The notes beneath the pieces are model-generated. The model worked only from the letters and a program-made list of their open reading frames with translations. It was not told the origin of the DNA and did not search any database. From the NCBI GenBank assembly GCA_963794615.1, contig CAWCEP010000012.1, positions 1 to 64,000 of the forward strand: DNA of 64,000 bases, read 5' to 3'. Source of the stretch: Chersky-840 sp963794615 (GTDB taxonomy: Bacteria > Actinomycetota > Acidimicrobiia > Acidimicrobiales > UBA8190). Shown here in pieces: positions 40,431 to 49,166 of this stretch (the stretch's first letter is position 1; every line of letters begins with the position of its first letter). The position numbers and the translations under genes were made by a program.

Positions 40431-41881
40431 GTCTCGGAGCGATCGGGCGGAAAGGTGCGGGCCAACTCCTCGGCCGTGGGCTCGTGCGGACGTTGGGACT
40501 CGGCGGGGAGCTGGGTCATGATCGCCGCCATGATGGCCTCGGTGTCGGCGACGGCGTCGGAGAGCCCGAGATGCACGGGCTTGCCCACCCGCACCACGAC
40601 GGACGGGGGGTGGAGCAGGTTGGTGACGTCGGGGACCCGGGCCGAGCGCGGCCACACCGCTTCGGTCCCCCACACACCCACCGGGAACACAGGGGCGCCG
40701 GTCATGGCGGCCAGCCGGGCCGTGCCGGTCTTGCCCGTGAGCTCGGGGTCGAAGAACTTCTTCCCCCGGGGGATGGTCCCTTGCGGGAGGATCACCACGA
40801 CTTCTCCGGCCTCGAGCGCCCGGCGGGCTTCGCGCAGCGGCGTGTCGGAGCGGCTGCCCCGGTCGACCGGGATCCCGCCCAGAGCACGGGCCACCTGGCC
40901 CACGACGGGAGCGTCGAAGACCTCGCGCTTGGCGAGGAACCGCACGGGGCGACCCAGCCGGGCCGCCACGATGGCCAGGGCGACCACGTCGAAGTAACTG
41001 CGGTGGTTGGCGGCCAGGATGACCGGTCCGCGCCGGGGCACCCGGGCCACGCCGTCGATGTCGAAGCGCGCGTAGGGGAACATGGCGGGGCGGACAACGG
41101 GTCGAAGCACGTCGTAGGGCTCGAGGCCGCCCACCTTCGGCACGCCCGGGGGGCGGTCCCAGCGCTCCACCGGCCAACGTCGCAACCGGGCCACGGCGTT
41201 GAGCCGTCGATCCGGGTTGACGGCGTGGGGATGGCCCACCGCGCTCAGCAGGGGCAGGTCGAAGACGCTGTCGGAGTAGGCATGGCTCGCCGCCATGTCG
41301 ACACGGGACTCCGCCGCCCACCGCCGGACGGCGGCGAGCTTGCCCGTCGACCAGACGAACTCGCCCTCGATACCCCCGGTGTAGACGCCGTCCTCTCGCC
41401 CGTAGCGGGTGGCGAGCACATGGTCGAACCCGAGCATCCCCGCGAACGGGGTGATCAGATCGGCCGGCGTGGTCGTCGTGAGCACGATCAGGTGACCGGC
41501 CTCGCGGTGTTCGGCCAGCACGCCCGGGGCGTAGGGCTGGACGAGGTCGACGAGCTCGGGCGCAGCCAGCTCGCCGGCGCGGCACACCGCTTCGACCGGC
41601 CAGCCCTTGGTGAAGCGGGGCGCCACGCGCACCATGGCCATGAAGGCCAGGCTTTCGCCCACGAGGTCGTAGAACCCGTAGAAGAGGCGTTCACCAGGCA
41701 GTGACCGGCGGCCGTCGAAAAGCCCCTCGGCGTGCATGGCCGCGCTCAGGACGAGGCCGCTGGCGCCGCGCAGGAGGGTTCGGTCCAGGTCCACGAACAC
41801 CGCGGCCCGGGAGGGGGGTGCGCCGTGGCCCCAGCCGTTGCCGTTGTGGACATGGGTCTTCGGCGATCGGGCCGTCACCAT
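40427..41881 (-). CDS. HAD-IB hydrolase fused to PlsC acyltransferase
   Basis: A 484-residue fusion. The HAD-IB part (about 25-250) has AVFVDLDRTLLRG with Asp31 and Asp33, LIVLTTTTPADLITPFAG, TGKLAAVRRW and HAYSDSVFDLPLLSAVG. The PlsC part (about 270-470) has ILAANHRSYFDVVAL (H-x4-D at about 293-298), GIPVDRGSRSDTPLREARRALEAGEVVVILPQGTIPRG and APVFPVGVWGTEAVWP. It resembles mycobacterial PlsC (Rv2483c type), so lysophosphatidic acid acylation coupled to a phosphatase-like domain is likely. ATGs at 41881 and 41893 are both possible. The stop overlaps the start of murT-gatD, so the two share a transcript. Confidence 0.87.
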   Translation of the reverse strand: MVTARSPKTHVHNGNGWGHGAPPSRAAVFVDLDRTLLRGASGLVLSAAMHAEGLFDGRRSLPGERLFYGFYDLVGESLAFMAMVRVAPRFTKGWPVEAVCRAGELAAPELVDLVQPYAPGVLAEHREAGHLIVLTTTTPADLITPFAGMLGFDHVLATRYGREDGVYTGGIEGEFVWSTGKLAAVRRWAAESRVDMAASHAYSDSVFDLPLLSAVGHPHAVNPDRRLNAVARLRRWPVERWDRPPGVPKVGGLEPYDVLRPVVRPAMFPYARFDIDGVARVPRRGPVILAANHRSYFDVVALAIVAARLGRPVRFLAKREVFDAPVVGQVARALGGIPVDRGSRSDTPLREARRALEAGEVVVILPQGTIPRGKKFFDPELTGKTGTARLAAMTGAPVFPVGVWGTEAVWPRSARVPDVTNLLHPPSVVVRVGKPVHLGLSDAVADTEAIMAAIMTQLPAESQRPHEPTAEELARTFPPDRSET

Positions 41882-41950
41882 GGCGCAGACCATATCTCCC
41901 GTCCATCGGGGGGATGGCCGTCGGGACGGCGTGACCGGGGCCCTGACGCG

Positions 41951-41984
41951 GCAAAGGGACCGGAGGGGGATCCGGTCCCTTTGC
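41951..41984. repeat. 13-bp perfect inverted repeat in the HAD-PlsC leader
   Basis: GCAAAGGGACCGG at 41951-41963 pairs fully with CCGGTCCCTTTGC at 41972-41984 around an eight-base loop. It lies about 70 bases upstream of the HAD-PlsC start and about 120 bases from the divergent LysR start. No T-run follows in either direction. It could be an attenuator, a regulator binding site or an mRNA-stabilising hairpin. Confidence 0.7.
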
Positions 41985-42088
41985 ACCGACTCGACAGGAT
42001 CGGAGGGGGGCGTCCTGTTCCTGTGGTCTCTGATAGCCAGTGTGAATGATCGTCCCCGATCAGTCAAACAGCTATTACAGATTTCCAC

Positions 42089-42102
42089 TATCGTAAAAAG
42101 AG
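42089..42102 (+). promoter_or_regulatory. candidate -10 for leaderless lysR transcript
   Basis: TATCGT at 42089-42094 lies eight bases before the ATG at 42103, fitting a leaderless start. The surrounding 50 bases are unusually AT-rich for this window and contain TTAC-N14-GTAA (42075-42096), which might be a LysR-type site. Confidence 0.35.
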
Positions 42103-43074
42103 ATGGAACTGCGACACCTCCAGGCGCTGGTGGCGGTGGCCGAGCACGGGTCGTTCTCGTCCGCGGCCGACCATCTGGGCACGGTGCAGTCCAACGTCTC
42201 GGCGCACGTGGCCCGCCTCGAGCGCGAGCTGGGGACCACCCTCGTCGACCGCTCGGCGGGCCGATTGACCGCTGACGGGGAGGTGGTGGTGGCCCGCGCC
42301 TACCGGGTCATGGGGGAGCTCGACGCCCTGGTCGCCGACGTCGGGGCCCTCCGAGAGGCGGTGGCCGGGAACGTGCGGGTCGGAATCCTCGGCACCACGG
42401 CCCGCTGGCTCGTGCCGACGCTCCTCGCCGACCTGTCCCTCAACCACCCCCGCCTGCACCTGGTGGTGGCGGACGGCACCACCCTGGGCCTCGAGCCCCA
42501 GCTCGCGGCGGGGCGCTTGGACCTGGCCGTGCTCACCTTTCCCGTCCCCGGGCGAGACCTCGTCTCCGAGCTGTTGTTCGAGGAGGACATCGTGTTGGTG
42601 GTCCCCGTCGACGACGATCCGTTGTCCGGGGCGGAGCGGATCGACATCGGCGACCTCGAGCGCTTCGAGTTGCTGCTCCCGGCTCCGGGCACACCGTTTC
42701 GGGGAGAGATCGACGCGGCCGTGAAACCGACCGGCGTCCGTCTGCGACCCCGGGTCGAGCTCGACGGCGTACGCCTGCTGGCATCGCTCACCTTCGAGGG
42801 GTACGGACCGGCGTTGCTTCCCGCCACCGCCGTCCCACCCCATCTCCGGGCCCGGTTCCGGCTGGTCGACGTGGACGGCCTGCCGCCCCGGCGGGTCGGG
42901 ATCGCCCAGCGCAGCCGGGGCCTGCCGTCGGCCCCGGCCCGGGCCGTGCTCGACACGTTGCGCACCCTCATGACGAAACCCGACCAGCTCCCCCCCGGCT
43001 TGCATCCGGTGCTCGGGGACGCCCGCACCCGCGCCGAGGGCTCGCTGCGGGTCGTCGGCATGCCCAACGGCTGA
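42103..43074 (+). CDS. LysR-family transcriptional regulator
   Basis: A 323-residue LysR regulator. The winged helix-turn-helix is MELRHLQALVAVAEHGSFSSAADHLGTVQSNVSAHVARLERELGTTLVDRSAGRLTADG (1-59). The effector domain (about 90-290) has GNVRVGILGTTARWLVPTLLADL and the periplasmic-binding-like lobes RLDLAVLTFPVP and LLFEEDIVLVVPVDD. It is divergent from the HAD-PlsC/murT-gatD unit across a 200-base region, so it may control that unit, although LysR targets need not be adjacent. Effector unknown. Confidence 0.92.
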   Translation: MELRHLQALVAVAEHGSFSSAADHLGTVQSNVSAHVARLERELGTTLVDRSAGRLTADGEVVVARAYRVMGELDALVADVGALREAVAGNVRVGILGTTARWLVPTLLADLSLNHPRLHLVVADGTTLGLEPQLAAGRLDLAVLTFPVPGRDLVSELLFEEDIVLVVPVDDDPLSGAERIDIGDLERFELLLPAPGTPFRGEIDAAVKPTGVRLRPRVELDGVRLLASLTFEGYGPALLPATAVPPHLRARFRLVDVDGLPPRRVGIAQRSRGLPSAPARAVLDTLRTLMTKPDQLPPGLHPVLGDARTRAEGSLRVVGMPNG

Positions 43075-43100
43075 GGCGCGCCGCGGGCAGCCTCGCCGCC

Positions 43101-43778
43101 TCATGCCGCCGGGGGCCGCGCCCTTCGCCACATCAACCACAAGGTGGGACCGCCGCGCGGGGTGCGGATCTCCCCGGTGACTTCGAAGCCGTGGTGCCCG
43201 TAGAAGGCGAGATTGCTCTCCTTGGACGACTCCAGATACGCCGGCAACCCCTCGGCGTCGACACCGTCGAGCACGGACCGCATCAACGCCGAACCCACAC
43301 CGGTGTGCTGTCGGTCGGGGTCGGTGCCGAGCGTGGCCAGGTACCAATGGGGCTCCTGGGGCCGGGCCGCGTCCACGGCGCTCAGCAGCCGAGCCGCCTC
43401 GGGGGTATCGCGTCCCAGCCCGGTCAGGTAGGGCATGACGGGTACGAGGCGAACGAGGTCGCGCCAACCGGGACGGGCGCGGCCCGGTGGTGACCACATC
43501 GCCACGCCGGCCAGGTCCCGCGTCGTGTACACCTCGCCACGCTCGAGATAGGTGTGACGGAGCTGGATGGCGAAGAACTTCCGCAGCCCGCGCCGACGTC
43601 GACGGTCCCCTCGGAACAACCATTGCGGCACCGGGTCGTCGTCGAAGGCGCGCGCCAGGACCTCGACCAGCGTCTCGACATCGCCGGTGACGACGCGACG
43701 CACGACGTACTGGCCCCGTCGCGCCCCCGCCGTCGCGGCATCGTCGCGGTTGTGGTCCTCGCCTTCGATGCGGGTCAT
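43101..43778 (-). CDS. GNAT-family N-acetyltransferase
   Basis: A 225-residue GNAT protein: VVRRVVTGDVETLVEVLARAFDDDPVPQWLFRGDRR at the start, EVYTTRDLAGVAMWSPPGRARP, then the acetyl-CoA binding motif A, HWYLATLGTDPDRQHTGVGSALMRSVLDGVDAEGLPAYLESSKESNLAFYGHHGFEVTGEI. The Q-x-x-G-x-G turn is present as RQHTGVGSAL. Substrate unknown. The ATG at 43778 is preferred to an upstream frame start since the fold begins there. Confidence 0.88.
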   Translation of the reverse strand: MTRIEGEDHNRDDAATAGARRGQYVVRRVVTGDVETLVEVLARAFDDDPVPQWLFRGDRRRRRGLRKFFAIQLRHTYLERGEVYTTRDLAGVAMWSPPGRARPGWRDLVRLVPVMPYLTGLGRDTPEAARLLSAVDAARPQEPHWYLATLGTDPDRQHTGVGSALMRSVLDGVDAEGLPAYLESSKESNLAFYGHHGFEVTGEIRTPRGGPTLWLMWRRARPPAA

Positions 43779-43862
43779 CGCCCGGTCCTCACGGCCCCAA
43801 GACCGCCACTGCCGCCATCGTACCGGGGCCACCCCTTCTGCCGGCGCCACACGGTGGGCCGA

Positions 43863-44459
43863 TCAATTGTGCGAAGGGTGCGACGGATACGTCGCCAGCA
43901 GGGAGAGCTCCCCACCTTGGCGCCGCATGACGTCGTGCCAGAGGCGGTCGGCGTCCCCACAGAACACGTCGACCGCCAACGCGTCGAGCACGAACCACGC
44001 CCCTTCGGCCAGCTCGGCCTCCAACTGGTCCGGCGCCCATCCGGAGTACCCGGAGAAGAGGCGGGCGCCGCGCAGCGCGACCGGCTGGTCGTCGGGAGGG
44101 AGCGCCAGGTCGACGGTGCCCACCGACTCCACCACGGTCCGCCACGGCGGTCCCGGCGCCGCCCCGGGTGAGGCCGGTCTCGCCAGTCCGATGACGGCGT
44201 CGCGCGAGACCGGTCCCCCACGGAACACCACTCCGGGCGGAGCGAGACGGGCTTGGTCGGCCCAGGGCGCGAGGATCTCCTCGACGGGCACGGGCGTGGG
44301 ACGGTTGAGGACGACCCCCAGCGCCCCGTCGTCGCCGTGGTCGAGCACCAACACCACCCCCCGGTCGAAGTTGGGGTCTCCCAGCTTGGTCGTGGCCACC
44401 AGCAGGCGCCCTGTGAGCGACCCTCCCGGCGGCGTCGATGCGGAAGACGGTCCCGGCAC
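43863..44459 (-). CDS. YqgE/AlgH-family protein
   Basis: A 198-residue UPF0301 protein: GGSLTGRLLVATTKLGDPNFDRGVVLVLDHGDDGALGVVLNRPTPVPVEEIL, VVFRGGPVSRDAVIGLA, ARLFSGYSGWAPDQLEAELAEGAWFVLDA and RLWHDVMRRQGGELSLLATYPSHPSHN. All family hallmarks are in order and length is normal. Family function remains unclear; it is cytoplasmic. The start is a GTG. Confidence 0.93.
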   Translation of the reverse strand: MPGPSSASTPPGGSLTGRLLVATTKLGDPNFDRGVVLVLDHGDDGALGVVLNRPTPVPVEEILAPWADQARLAPPGVVFRGGPVSRDAVIGLARPASPGAAPGPPWRTVVESVGTVDLALPPDDQPVALRGARLFSGYSGWAPDQLEAELAEGAWFVLDALAVDVFCGDADRLWHDVMRRQGGELSLLATYPSHPSHN

Positions 44460-44525
44460 GTCCCGATCATGGCGCGCCCGACGGCGCGGGATTGACCATG
44501 CCGTCGGGGGACGGAGCCCGTGCCG

Positions 44526-47114
44526 TCAGGTGGTCGATCGCACCGAGGGCTTCCAACCCACCGGGAAGGGATCCTTGACCGCCACGAGCAACTCCCACGC
44601 CGCCCGGCACCGCTGGTACCCGGCGGCCCGGTACTGGACCGGGATCCCGGGGCTGTCGCTCGGGATCCACAGCGCGGGCGTGTCGAACCAGAACGCGGTC
44701 GAGTCGTCGTCGTAGGTCGTGCGGTACACCCCGTACCCGGTGGTGAGGGCATCGGCGGCGAGGTCCTTGCGTCCGGTGGCCACCCCCAAGGCGTGCATGA
44801 GGGCGGCGGTGAAATAGGACCCGCCGGGCCACACCGCCTTGCCTTGCAGGGTGTCGAGGGGTCGACCCGACGGGTCCACCGCATTGACCGCCCCCATCTG
44901 GCCGTCGGCCACGCCCGCCACGTTGAGCCGATAGGCCTGCGCCAGGTGCGACGCCATCCGGGTCGGGTCGAGTACGGCGGGAAGGCCGTCCCGTCCCCCG
45001 TAGCGCTGGCCGCACAGTGCGTCGGCGAGCAGCGCGTGGGTGAAGGGGCCATCGGTGTCGAGGCGGTAGTAGCCACCGCTCGCCGACCACAGCATGGCTT
45101 CGGCCGAGGTGCGCGCCTTGGCGGCGGTGGCGGTCCACTCGTCTTGGGCCGCGGCGGAGTCGAACACCCGGGCAAAGTCGGCCAGCGCGTCGCAGGCGCC
45201 GATGAAGTGGGCCGCGATGTAGGTGGCGGCCCCTTGCATCTCGATGGCGTCGTAGGTGGAGCAGAACCCATTGGCGTCGGGAATACCGTCGCCGTCGAGA
45301 TCGTGGGACAGGAGATGGGTCATGGTGCGCACCAACGCCGGATAGACCTCGGCGCCGAACTCGTGGTCTCCGGTGTAGGTCCAGTACGCGTGAGCCTGCT
45401 GGACGAACTTGGCGGGGAGATCGAGCCAATCGACGCGCAGCGGGGGCTGTCCCGGCCGGGTGGCGGAGTACTGGCTCGCGACGAACCAGGGATCGTCGAC
45501 CGGCGACCCGGCGTCATGGGGGGTCCGGCCCAGCGGGTCGACGGCCACCATGTCGGCCCAACCCAGCAGCACGTCGCGTTCGATGGTGGGGAACAGCTGG
45601 AGCAGATGGCGGGCCTCGTAGTGGCGGACGTCCATTGACTCACAGTCCCGGAACACATCGGTCTCGAGCGTGAAGTAGAGATGCTGACCGGGTCGATTGC
45701 CGAACACCTTGGGCTTGGTGAGGCAGCCGTTCTCCCAGAACACCCCTCCGAACACGCTGTAATAGAGCTCGTTGAGCGCCGCGCCCCGCAACCACAACGG
45801 GTAGACGGGGTCCTCCACCACCGGCGACCACCAGGCGTCGATGCCACGCTCGATGGTCGAGGCCTCGGTAAGGAGGTCACTCGCGATCGCCCAGCCCTGG
45901 TACGAACCCGGGTACCACTGGGTGTAGCGCTTGCGCCACTGCGTCCCGTCGACAGGATTGCGGAACTGCACGATGGGAAAGTCCCACGCCAGTGCGAAGG
46001 TGGCGGCACGCTGCTCTCCGGGTGCCAGCGTGAACGACACGCACACGGCGCCGGCCAGACCGAGCCGGCGCGGGTCGAGAGGCGCATCGGGAAGACGGCC
46101 CGTCTTGAAGGCGGCCAACAGGTCAGCACCGTCGCCGTCGCCGGCCCAGTCCTCGGTGGCGCTGAGCACCGATCCTCGCGGGCCTCGGGCGCCGATGACC
46201 CACTCGGTGCGTTGGGTCTCCGGCACGTTGGCGGGATCCTCGGCCTGCAGTCGCACGCCGATGATGTCGGACCCCCGGGCGAGCGACGACCGCAAACCCT
46301 GACGGGTGTACTCGTACTGGGCCGTCGGCAGGCGGAAGGGGGCGTTGGGGAAGCTCAGCATGCACGCCACCTGCGCCGGGGCGTTGGTCGGGTTCGACAC
46401 CGCCAGCTGGAAGAGCCCGCCCGGCAGCGACGAGCGCCGGTAGTCGCGGGCCACGAAGGGGGTCAGCTGCTTGAGCGCGACGGGAAGGGGAAGGTCTTCG
46501 TAGACGAACCACGCCTTGGGAAACAGGGCCGCGTACAACCCATCACCGGTGTCGAGCAACGGCCACGCCGGCAACAGGTCCTCGGTGGCGAGCGCGGTGG
46601 TGACGGTCCCGGCGCCGGTCGTGAGCGCCACGTGGAACCCCGCCTGAGAGAGATACCGGTCCTCGAACCCGCTGCTGCGCGGCGATCCCCAATGCGATCC
46701 GGTCGAATCGTCCCCTCCGATGTCGAAGTTCCAAGGGCCGAACGATCCGGCCAGATTGAGCATGAAGGCGCCCGTCCCGATCCCGCCCACGGGGATGCCG
46801 CGTTTGGTTCGGCTGGCCGGCCGGGCCGTCGTCCCGACCGGTGGGACCGACCCGGTAGCCCCGGGCGGGTGACTCCCGAGGGCCCGTCGCCACGCCGCGT
46901 CGGGAATGTCCCAGAGATCGGTCCCACCCCGAAGGCCGATCGGTTGGTCGTCGGCGGCGTTGCCGTCGCCGCACCCCGCCAGCCCGCCACCCGCCACGGC
47001 CGCCGCCAGCGGGACGCCGGCGAGCAACTGTCGTCTCGAGATCCTCACGGGCGGGTCCCGGTCTCGTCGGGCGCCCCCATGGCGCGATGGCGGGCGCGAC
47101 GCGCGATCTTCCAT
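44526..47114 (-). CDS. Tat-exported GH116-like glycoside hydrolase
   Basis: An 862-residue protein resembling bacterial relatives of GBA2 glucosylceramidase. The N-terminus has a twin-arginine signal, SRRQLLAGVPLAAAVAGGGLAGCGD, with a lipobox-like LAGC, so it is probably a Tat-exported lipoprotein. An N-terminal beta domain (about 100-400; RGIPVGGIGTGAFMLNLAGSFGPWNFDIGG) precedes a helical catalytic barrel (about 430-850) with LRGAALNELYYSVFGGVFWENG, carrying a Glu at the expected nucleophile position, and STYDAIEMQGAATYIAAHFIGACDALADFA, with an Asp near the acid/base. Substrate unproven. A later GTG near 47048 could be the start; the ATG at 47114 adds a polar extension. Confidence 0.8.
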   Translation of the reverse strand: MEDRASRPPSRHGGARRDRDPPVRISRRQLLAGVPLAAAVAGGGLAGCGDGNAADDQPIGLRGGTDLWDIPDAAWRRALGSHPPGATGSVPPVGTTARPASRTKRGIPVGGIGTGAFMLNLAGSFGPWNFDIGGDDSTGSHWGSPRSSGFEDRYLSQAGFHVALTTGAGTVTTALATEDLLPAWPLLDTGDGLYAALFPKAWFVYEDLPLPVALKQLTPFVARDYRRSSLPGGLFQLAVSNPTNAPAQVACMLSFPNAPFRLPTAQYEYTRQGLRSSLARGSDIIGVRLQAEDPANVPETQRTEWVIGARGPRGSVLSATEDWAGDGDGADLLAAFKTGRLPDAPLDPRRLGLAGAVCVSFTLAPGEQRAATFALAWDFPIVQFRNPVDGTQWRKRYTQWYPGSYQGWAIASDLLTEASTIERGIDAWWSPVVEDPVYPLWLRGAALNELYYSVFGGVFWENGCLTKPKVFGNRPGQHLYFTLETDVFRDCESMDVRHYEARHLLQLFPTIERDVLLGWADMVAVDPLGRTPHDAGSPVDDPWFVASQYSATRPGQPPLRVDWLDLPAKFVQQAHAYWTYTGDHEFGAEVYPALVRTMTHLLSHDLDGDGIPDANGFCSTYDAIEMQGAATYIAAHFIGACDALADFARVFDSAAAQDEWTATAAKARTSAEAMLWSASGGYYRLDTDGPFTHALLADALCGQRYGGRDGLPAVLDPTRMASHLAQAYRLNVAGVADGQMGAVNAVDPSGRPLDTLQGKAVWPGGSYFTAALMHALGVATGRKDLAADALTTGYGVYRTTYDDDSTAFWFDTPALWIPSDSPGIPVQYRAAGYQRCRAAWELLVAVKDPFPVGWKPSVRSTT

Positions 47115-47226
47115 GACGCGCTGATTGTGACCGACTCCTCTACGTTTTGGTCATCACCCGCACGACGTGCGGGAGCGCCGCCCCGACGAGCGACGGTGCG
47201 GACCCGGGAGGTCTCAGCTTCGGGCC

Positions 47227-47742
47227 TCAGCCTCGGCCCTCTGCCCCCACGACGATGAGATCGACACCCTGCGCGCCGAGGTCGGCCGAGGCGTTGTCGT
47301 CGGCATACCCGAGGCCCTGGACGTTGAAGAGGAGGACGGGCTCGTCCCCGAGGGGGAACGGGCCCCAGTGCCAGGTGCCCCGGTGCAGCACCACGGCATC
47401 GAGTTTCTCCAGTCGGAAGGCCCGGACCGAGTCGAGGCCCGCCTTCGTGGACAGATCGGCGTCGGCCGGGGCCACGGCCAGCACCGACGGCCCGTTGAGC
47501 GCCAACAGGACCTGGGTGTGAGTGTCGTGGCGATACATCCGTTCGCAGCGCAACCCGCCCCCGTCTCTCTTGACCTCGTCGGGCCCGTGACTGATCACGT
47601 TCACGTGGGGGTCCGCCCACTGGTACTCGAGCCGGTTCGTCCCATCGGAGGGATCGGTGTCGGTCACCGGTACCCATCCGAAGGGCGCCCACGCCTCGGC
47701 CACGACCGGACCGGCGACGAGGCGCCTTGCGGCTTCGGCCAT
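47227..47742 (-). CDS. ureidoglycolate lyase-like protein (AllA fold)
   Basis: A 171-residue cupin-like protein similar to AllA: VVAEAWAPFGWVPVTDTDPSDGTNRLEYQW, CERMYRHDTHTQVLLALNGPSVLAVAPADAD, and VRAFRLEKLDAVVLHRGTWHWGPFPLGDEPVLLFNVQGLGYADDNASADL. AllA releases glyoxylate from ureidoglycolate in purine degradation. No other allantoin genes are adjacent. The nearby 2-hydroxyacid dehydrogenase could reduce glyoxylate, which would fit, but this is an inference. Confidence 0.72.
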   Translation of the reverse strand: MAEAARRLVAGPVVAEAWAPFGWVPVTDTDPSDGTNRLEYQWADPHVNVISHGPDEVKRDGGGLRCERMYRHDTHTQVLLALNGPSVLAVAPADADLSTKAGLDSVRAFRLEKLDAVVLHRGTWHWGPFPLGDEPVLLFNVQGLGYADDNASADLGAQGVDLIVVGAEGRG

Positions 47743-47816
47743 AGAGAACCCCCTGATCTACGCTGACGGCGCCGTCAGTCTACGGCCTGTGATCGACGAG
47801 CAAGGAGGACAAGGCG

Positions 47817-48206
47817 ATGGACGTGCGCAGCATCGAGGACGTAGAGCCCGTGGTCGAGCACAACGGCACGGTCCCGGTGTGGTGGCTGTTCAAGTCGCGC
47901 GAGATGAAGGAGATCACCGACGGAGGGTTCCTCGAGCTCGTGAACGAGTTCGAGGTGGCCGGAGGGGGCTACGTCCACCCCCACTCCCACCCCACCCACG
48001 AGTTCTATTACGTGACCTCGGGACGCGGCATCATGACCATCGAAGGCGAGGACCGCGACGTCGTCCAGGGCGACCTGGTCCACATCCCTCCTGACAAGGT
48101 CCACAGCCTGCGTCCGGTGAGTGACCACGCCCCCATCCACTGCTTCTGCTTCGCCATCGGCGTGAAGGACTCGGGGCCGATCGACTACACCACGCACCCG
48201 TCGTAG
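47817..48206 (+). CDS. cupin-domain protein
   Basis: A 129-residue single cupin. Motif 1 is YVHPHSHPTHEFYYVTSGRGIMTIEGE, with His-x-His and Glu metal ligands. Motif 2 is VQGDLVHIPPDKVHSLRPV. Small metal-binding cupins of this kind can be isomerases, dioxygenases or regulators. Six bases separate it from the dehydrogenase gene, so they form an operon and perhaps act in one catabolic route. Confidence 0.88.
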   Translation: MDVRSIEDVEPVVEHNGTVPVWWLFKSREMKEITDGGFLELVNEFEVAGGGYVHPHSHPTHEFYYVTSGRGIMTIEGEDRDVVQGDLVHIPPDKVHSLRPVSDHAPIHCFCFAIGVKDSGPIDYTTHPS

Positions 48207-48212
48207 GGGCCC

Positions 48213-49163
48213 GTGGCACGCATCCTCGTGACCCGGACCCTCCCCGAGGGCGGCCTCGACCCGCTCTTCGACGAGGGTCACGACGTGATCGGGCGCGACG
48301 ACGACACGCCTTACACCCACGCCGAGCTCGTGGACGCGGCCACGGCGGTCGACGCCGTGGTGTGCCTGCTCACGGACCGCATCGACGAACCGGTGCTCCA
48401 GGCCGGCGCGTCCCACCACCTGCGCGTGGTGGGCAACGTCGCCGTGGGCTACGACAACATCGCCGTCGACGCGGCGCGCCGGCTGGGCGTGGCGGTGTGC
48501 AACACCCCGGGCGTGCTGGACGAGACCACGGCCGACGTGGCCTTCCTGCTCGTGCTGGCCGCCTCGCGCCTGGCCTCTGACGCCGAGCGCGACCTGCGGG
48601 CCGGAGCATGGCCGGGCTGGGGCATCAACCAGTATCTGGGCAACGACGTGCACGGGGCCACCCTCGGCCTCGTTGGCTACGGCCGCATCGGCAGGGCAGT
48701 GGCGCGGCGGGCGGCGGGGTTCGGCATGCAGGTGCTGCACCACACCCGTCATCCCACCGACATGCCCGGCTACGTCGCCACCCTCGACGACCTCCTGGCC
48801 GAGTCCGACGTCCTGAGCATCCACGTCCCGCTCACCGAAGAGACCCGGCACCTCATCGGGGCCCGCGAGCTGGCGCGGCTGCGTCGTCATGCCGTGGTGG
48901 TGAACACCGCCCGGGGCCCGGTGGTGGACGAGGCGGCCCTCGCCGACGCGCTGTACGCCGGGACCATCCTGGCCGCGGGCCTCGACGTCTACGAAGCCGA
49001 ACCCGTCGTCCACCCCCGACTGCTCAGCGCGCCCCGCACCGTGCTCCTCCCCCACATCGGCAGCGCCAGCCGCGCCACCCGGACCCAGATGGCGCGCGTC
49101 GCCTGCCAGGGCGTGTGCGACGTGCTGGCCGGTCGCCGACCGGCGAACCTCGTCACCGGCTGA
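48213..49163 (+). CDS. D-2-hydroxyacid dehydrogenase (glyoxylate/hydroxypyruvate reductase-like)
   Basis: A 316-residue NAD(P)-dependent D-isomer specific 2-hydroxyacid dehydrogenase. Catalytic and cofactor motifs are NVAVGYDNIAVDAARRLGVAVCNTPGVLDETTADVAFLLVLAASR, LGLVGYGRIGRAVARRAAGFGMQVLHHTRH for NAD(P), VPLTEETRHLIGARELARLRRHAVVVNTARGPVVDEAALADAL (catalytic Arg), GLDVYEAEP (Glu) and LLPHIGSAS (His). It should reduce a 2-oxoacid such as glyoxylate or hydroxypyruvate. Start is a GTG. It converges on the RraA-like gene with a three-base gap. Confidence 0.93.
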   Translation: MARILVTRTLPEGGLDPLFDEGHDVIGRDDDTPYTHAELVDAATAVDAVVCLLTDRIDEPVLQAGASHHLRVVGNVAVGYDNIAVDAARRLGVAVCNTPGVLDETTADVAFLLVLAASRLASDAERDLRAGAWPGWGINQYLGNDVHGATLGLVGYGRIGRAVARRAAGFGMQVLHHTRHPTDMPGYVATLDDLLAESDVLSIHVPLTEETRHLIGARELARLRRHAVVVNTARGPVVDEAALADALYAGTILAAGLDVYEAEPVVHPRLLSAPRTVLLPHIGSASRATRTQMARVACQGVCDVLAGRRPANLVTG

Positions 49164-49166
49164 GGA

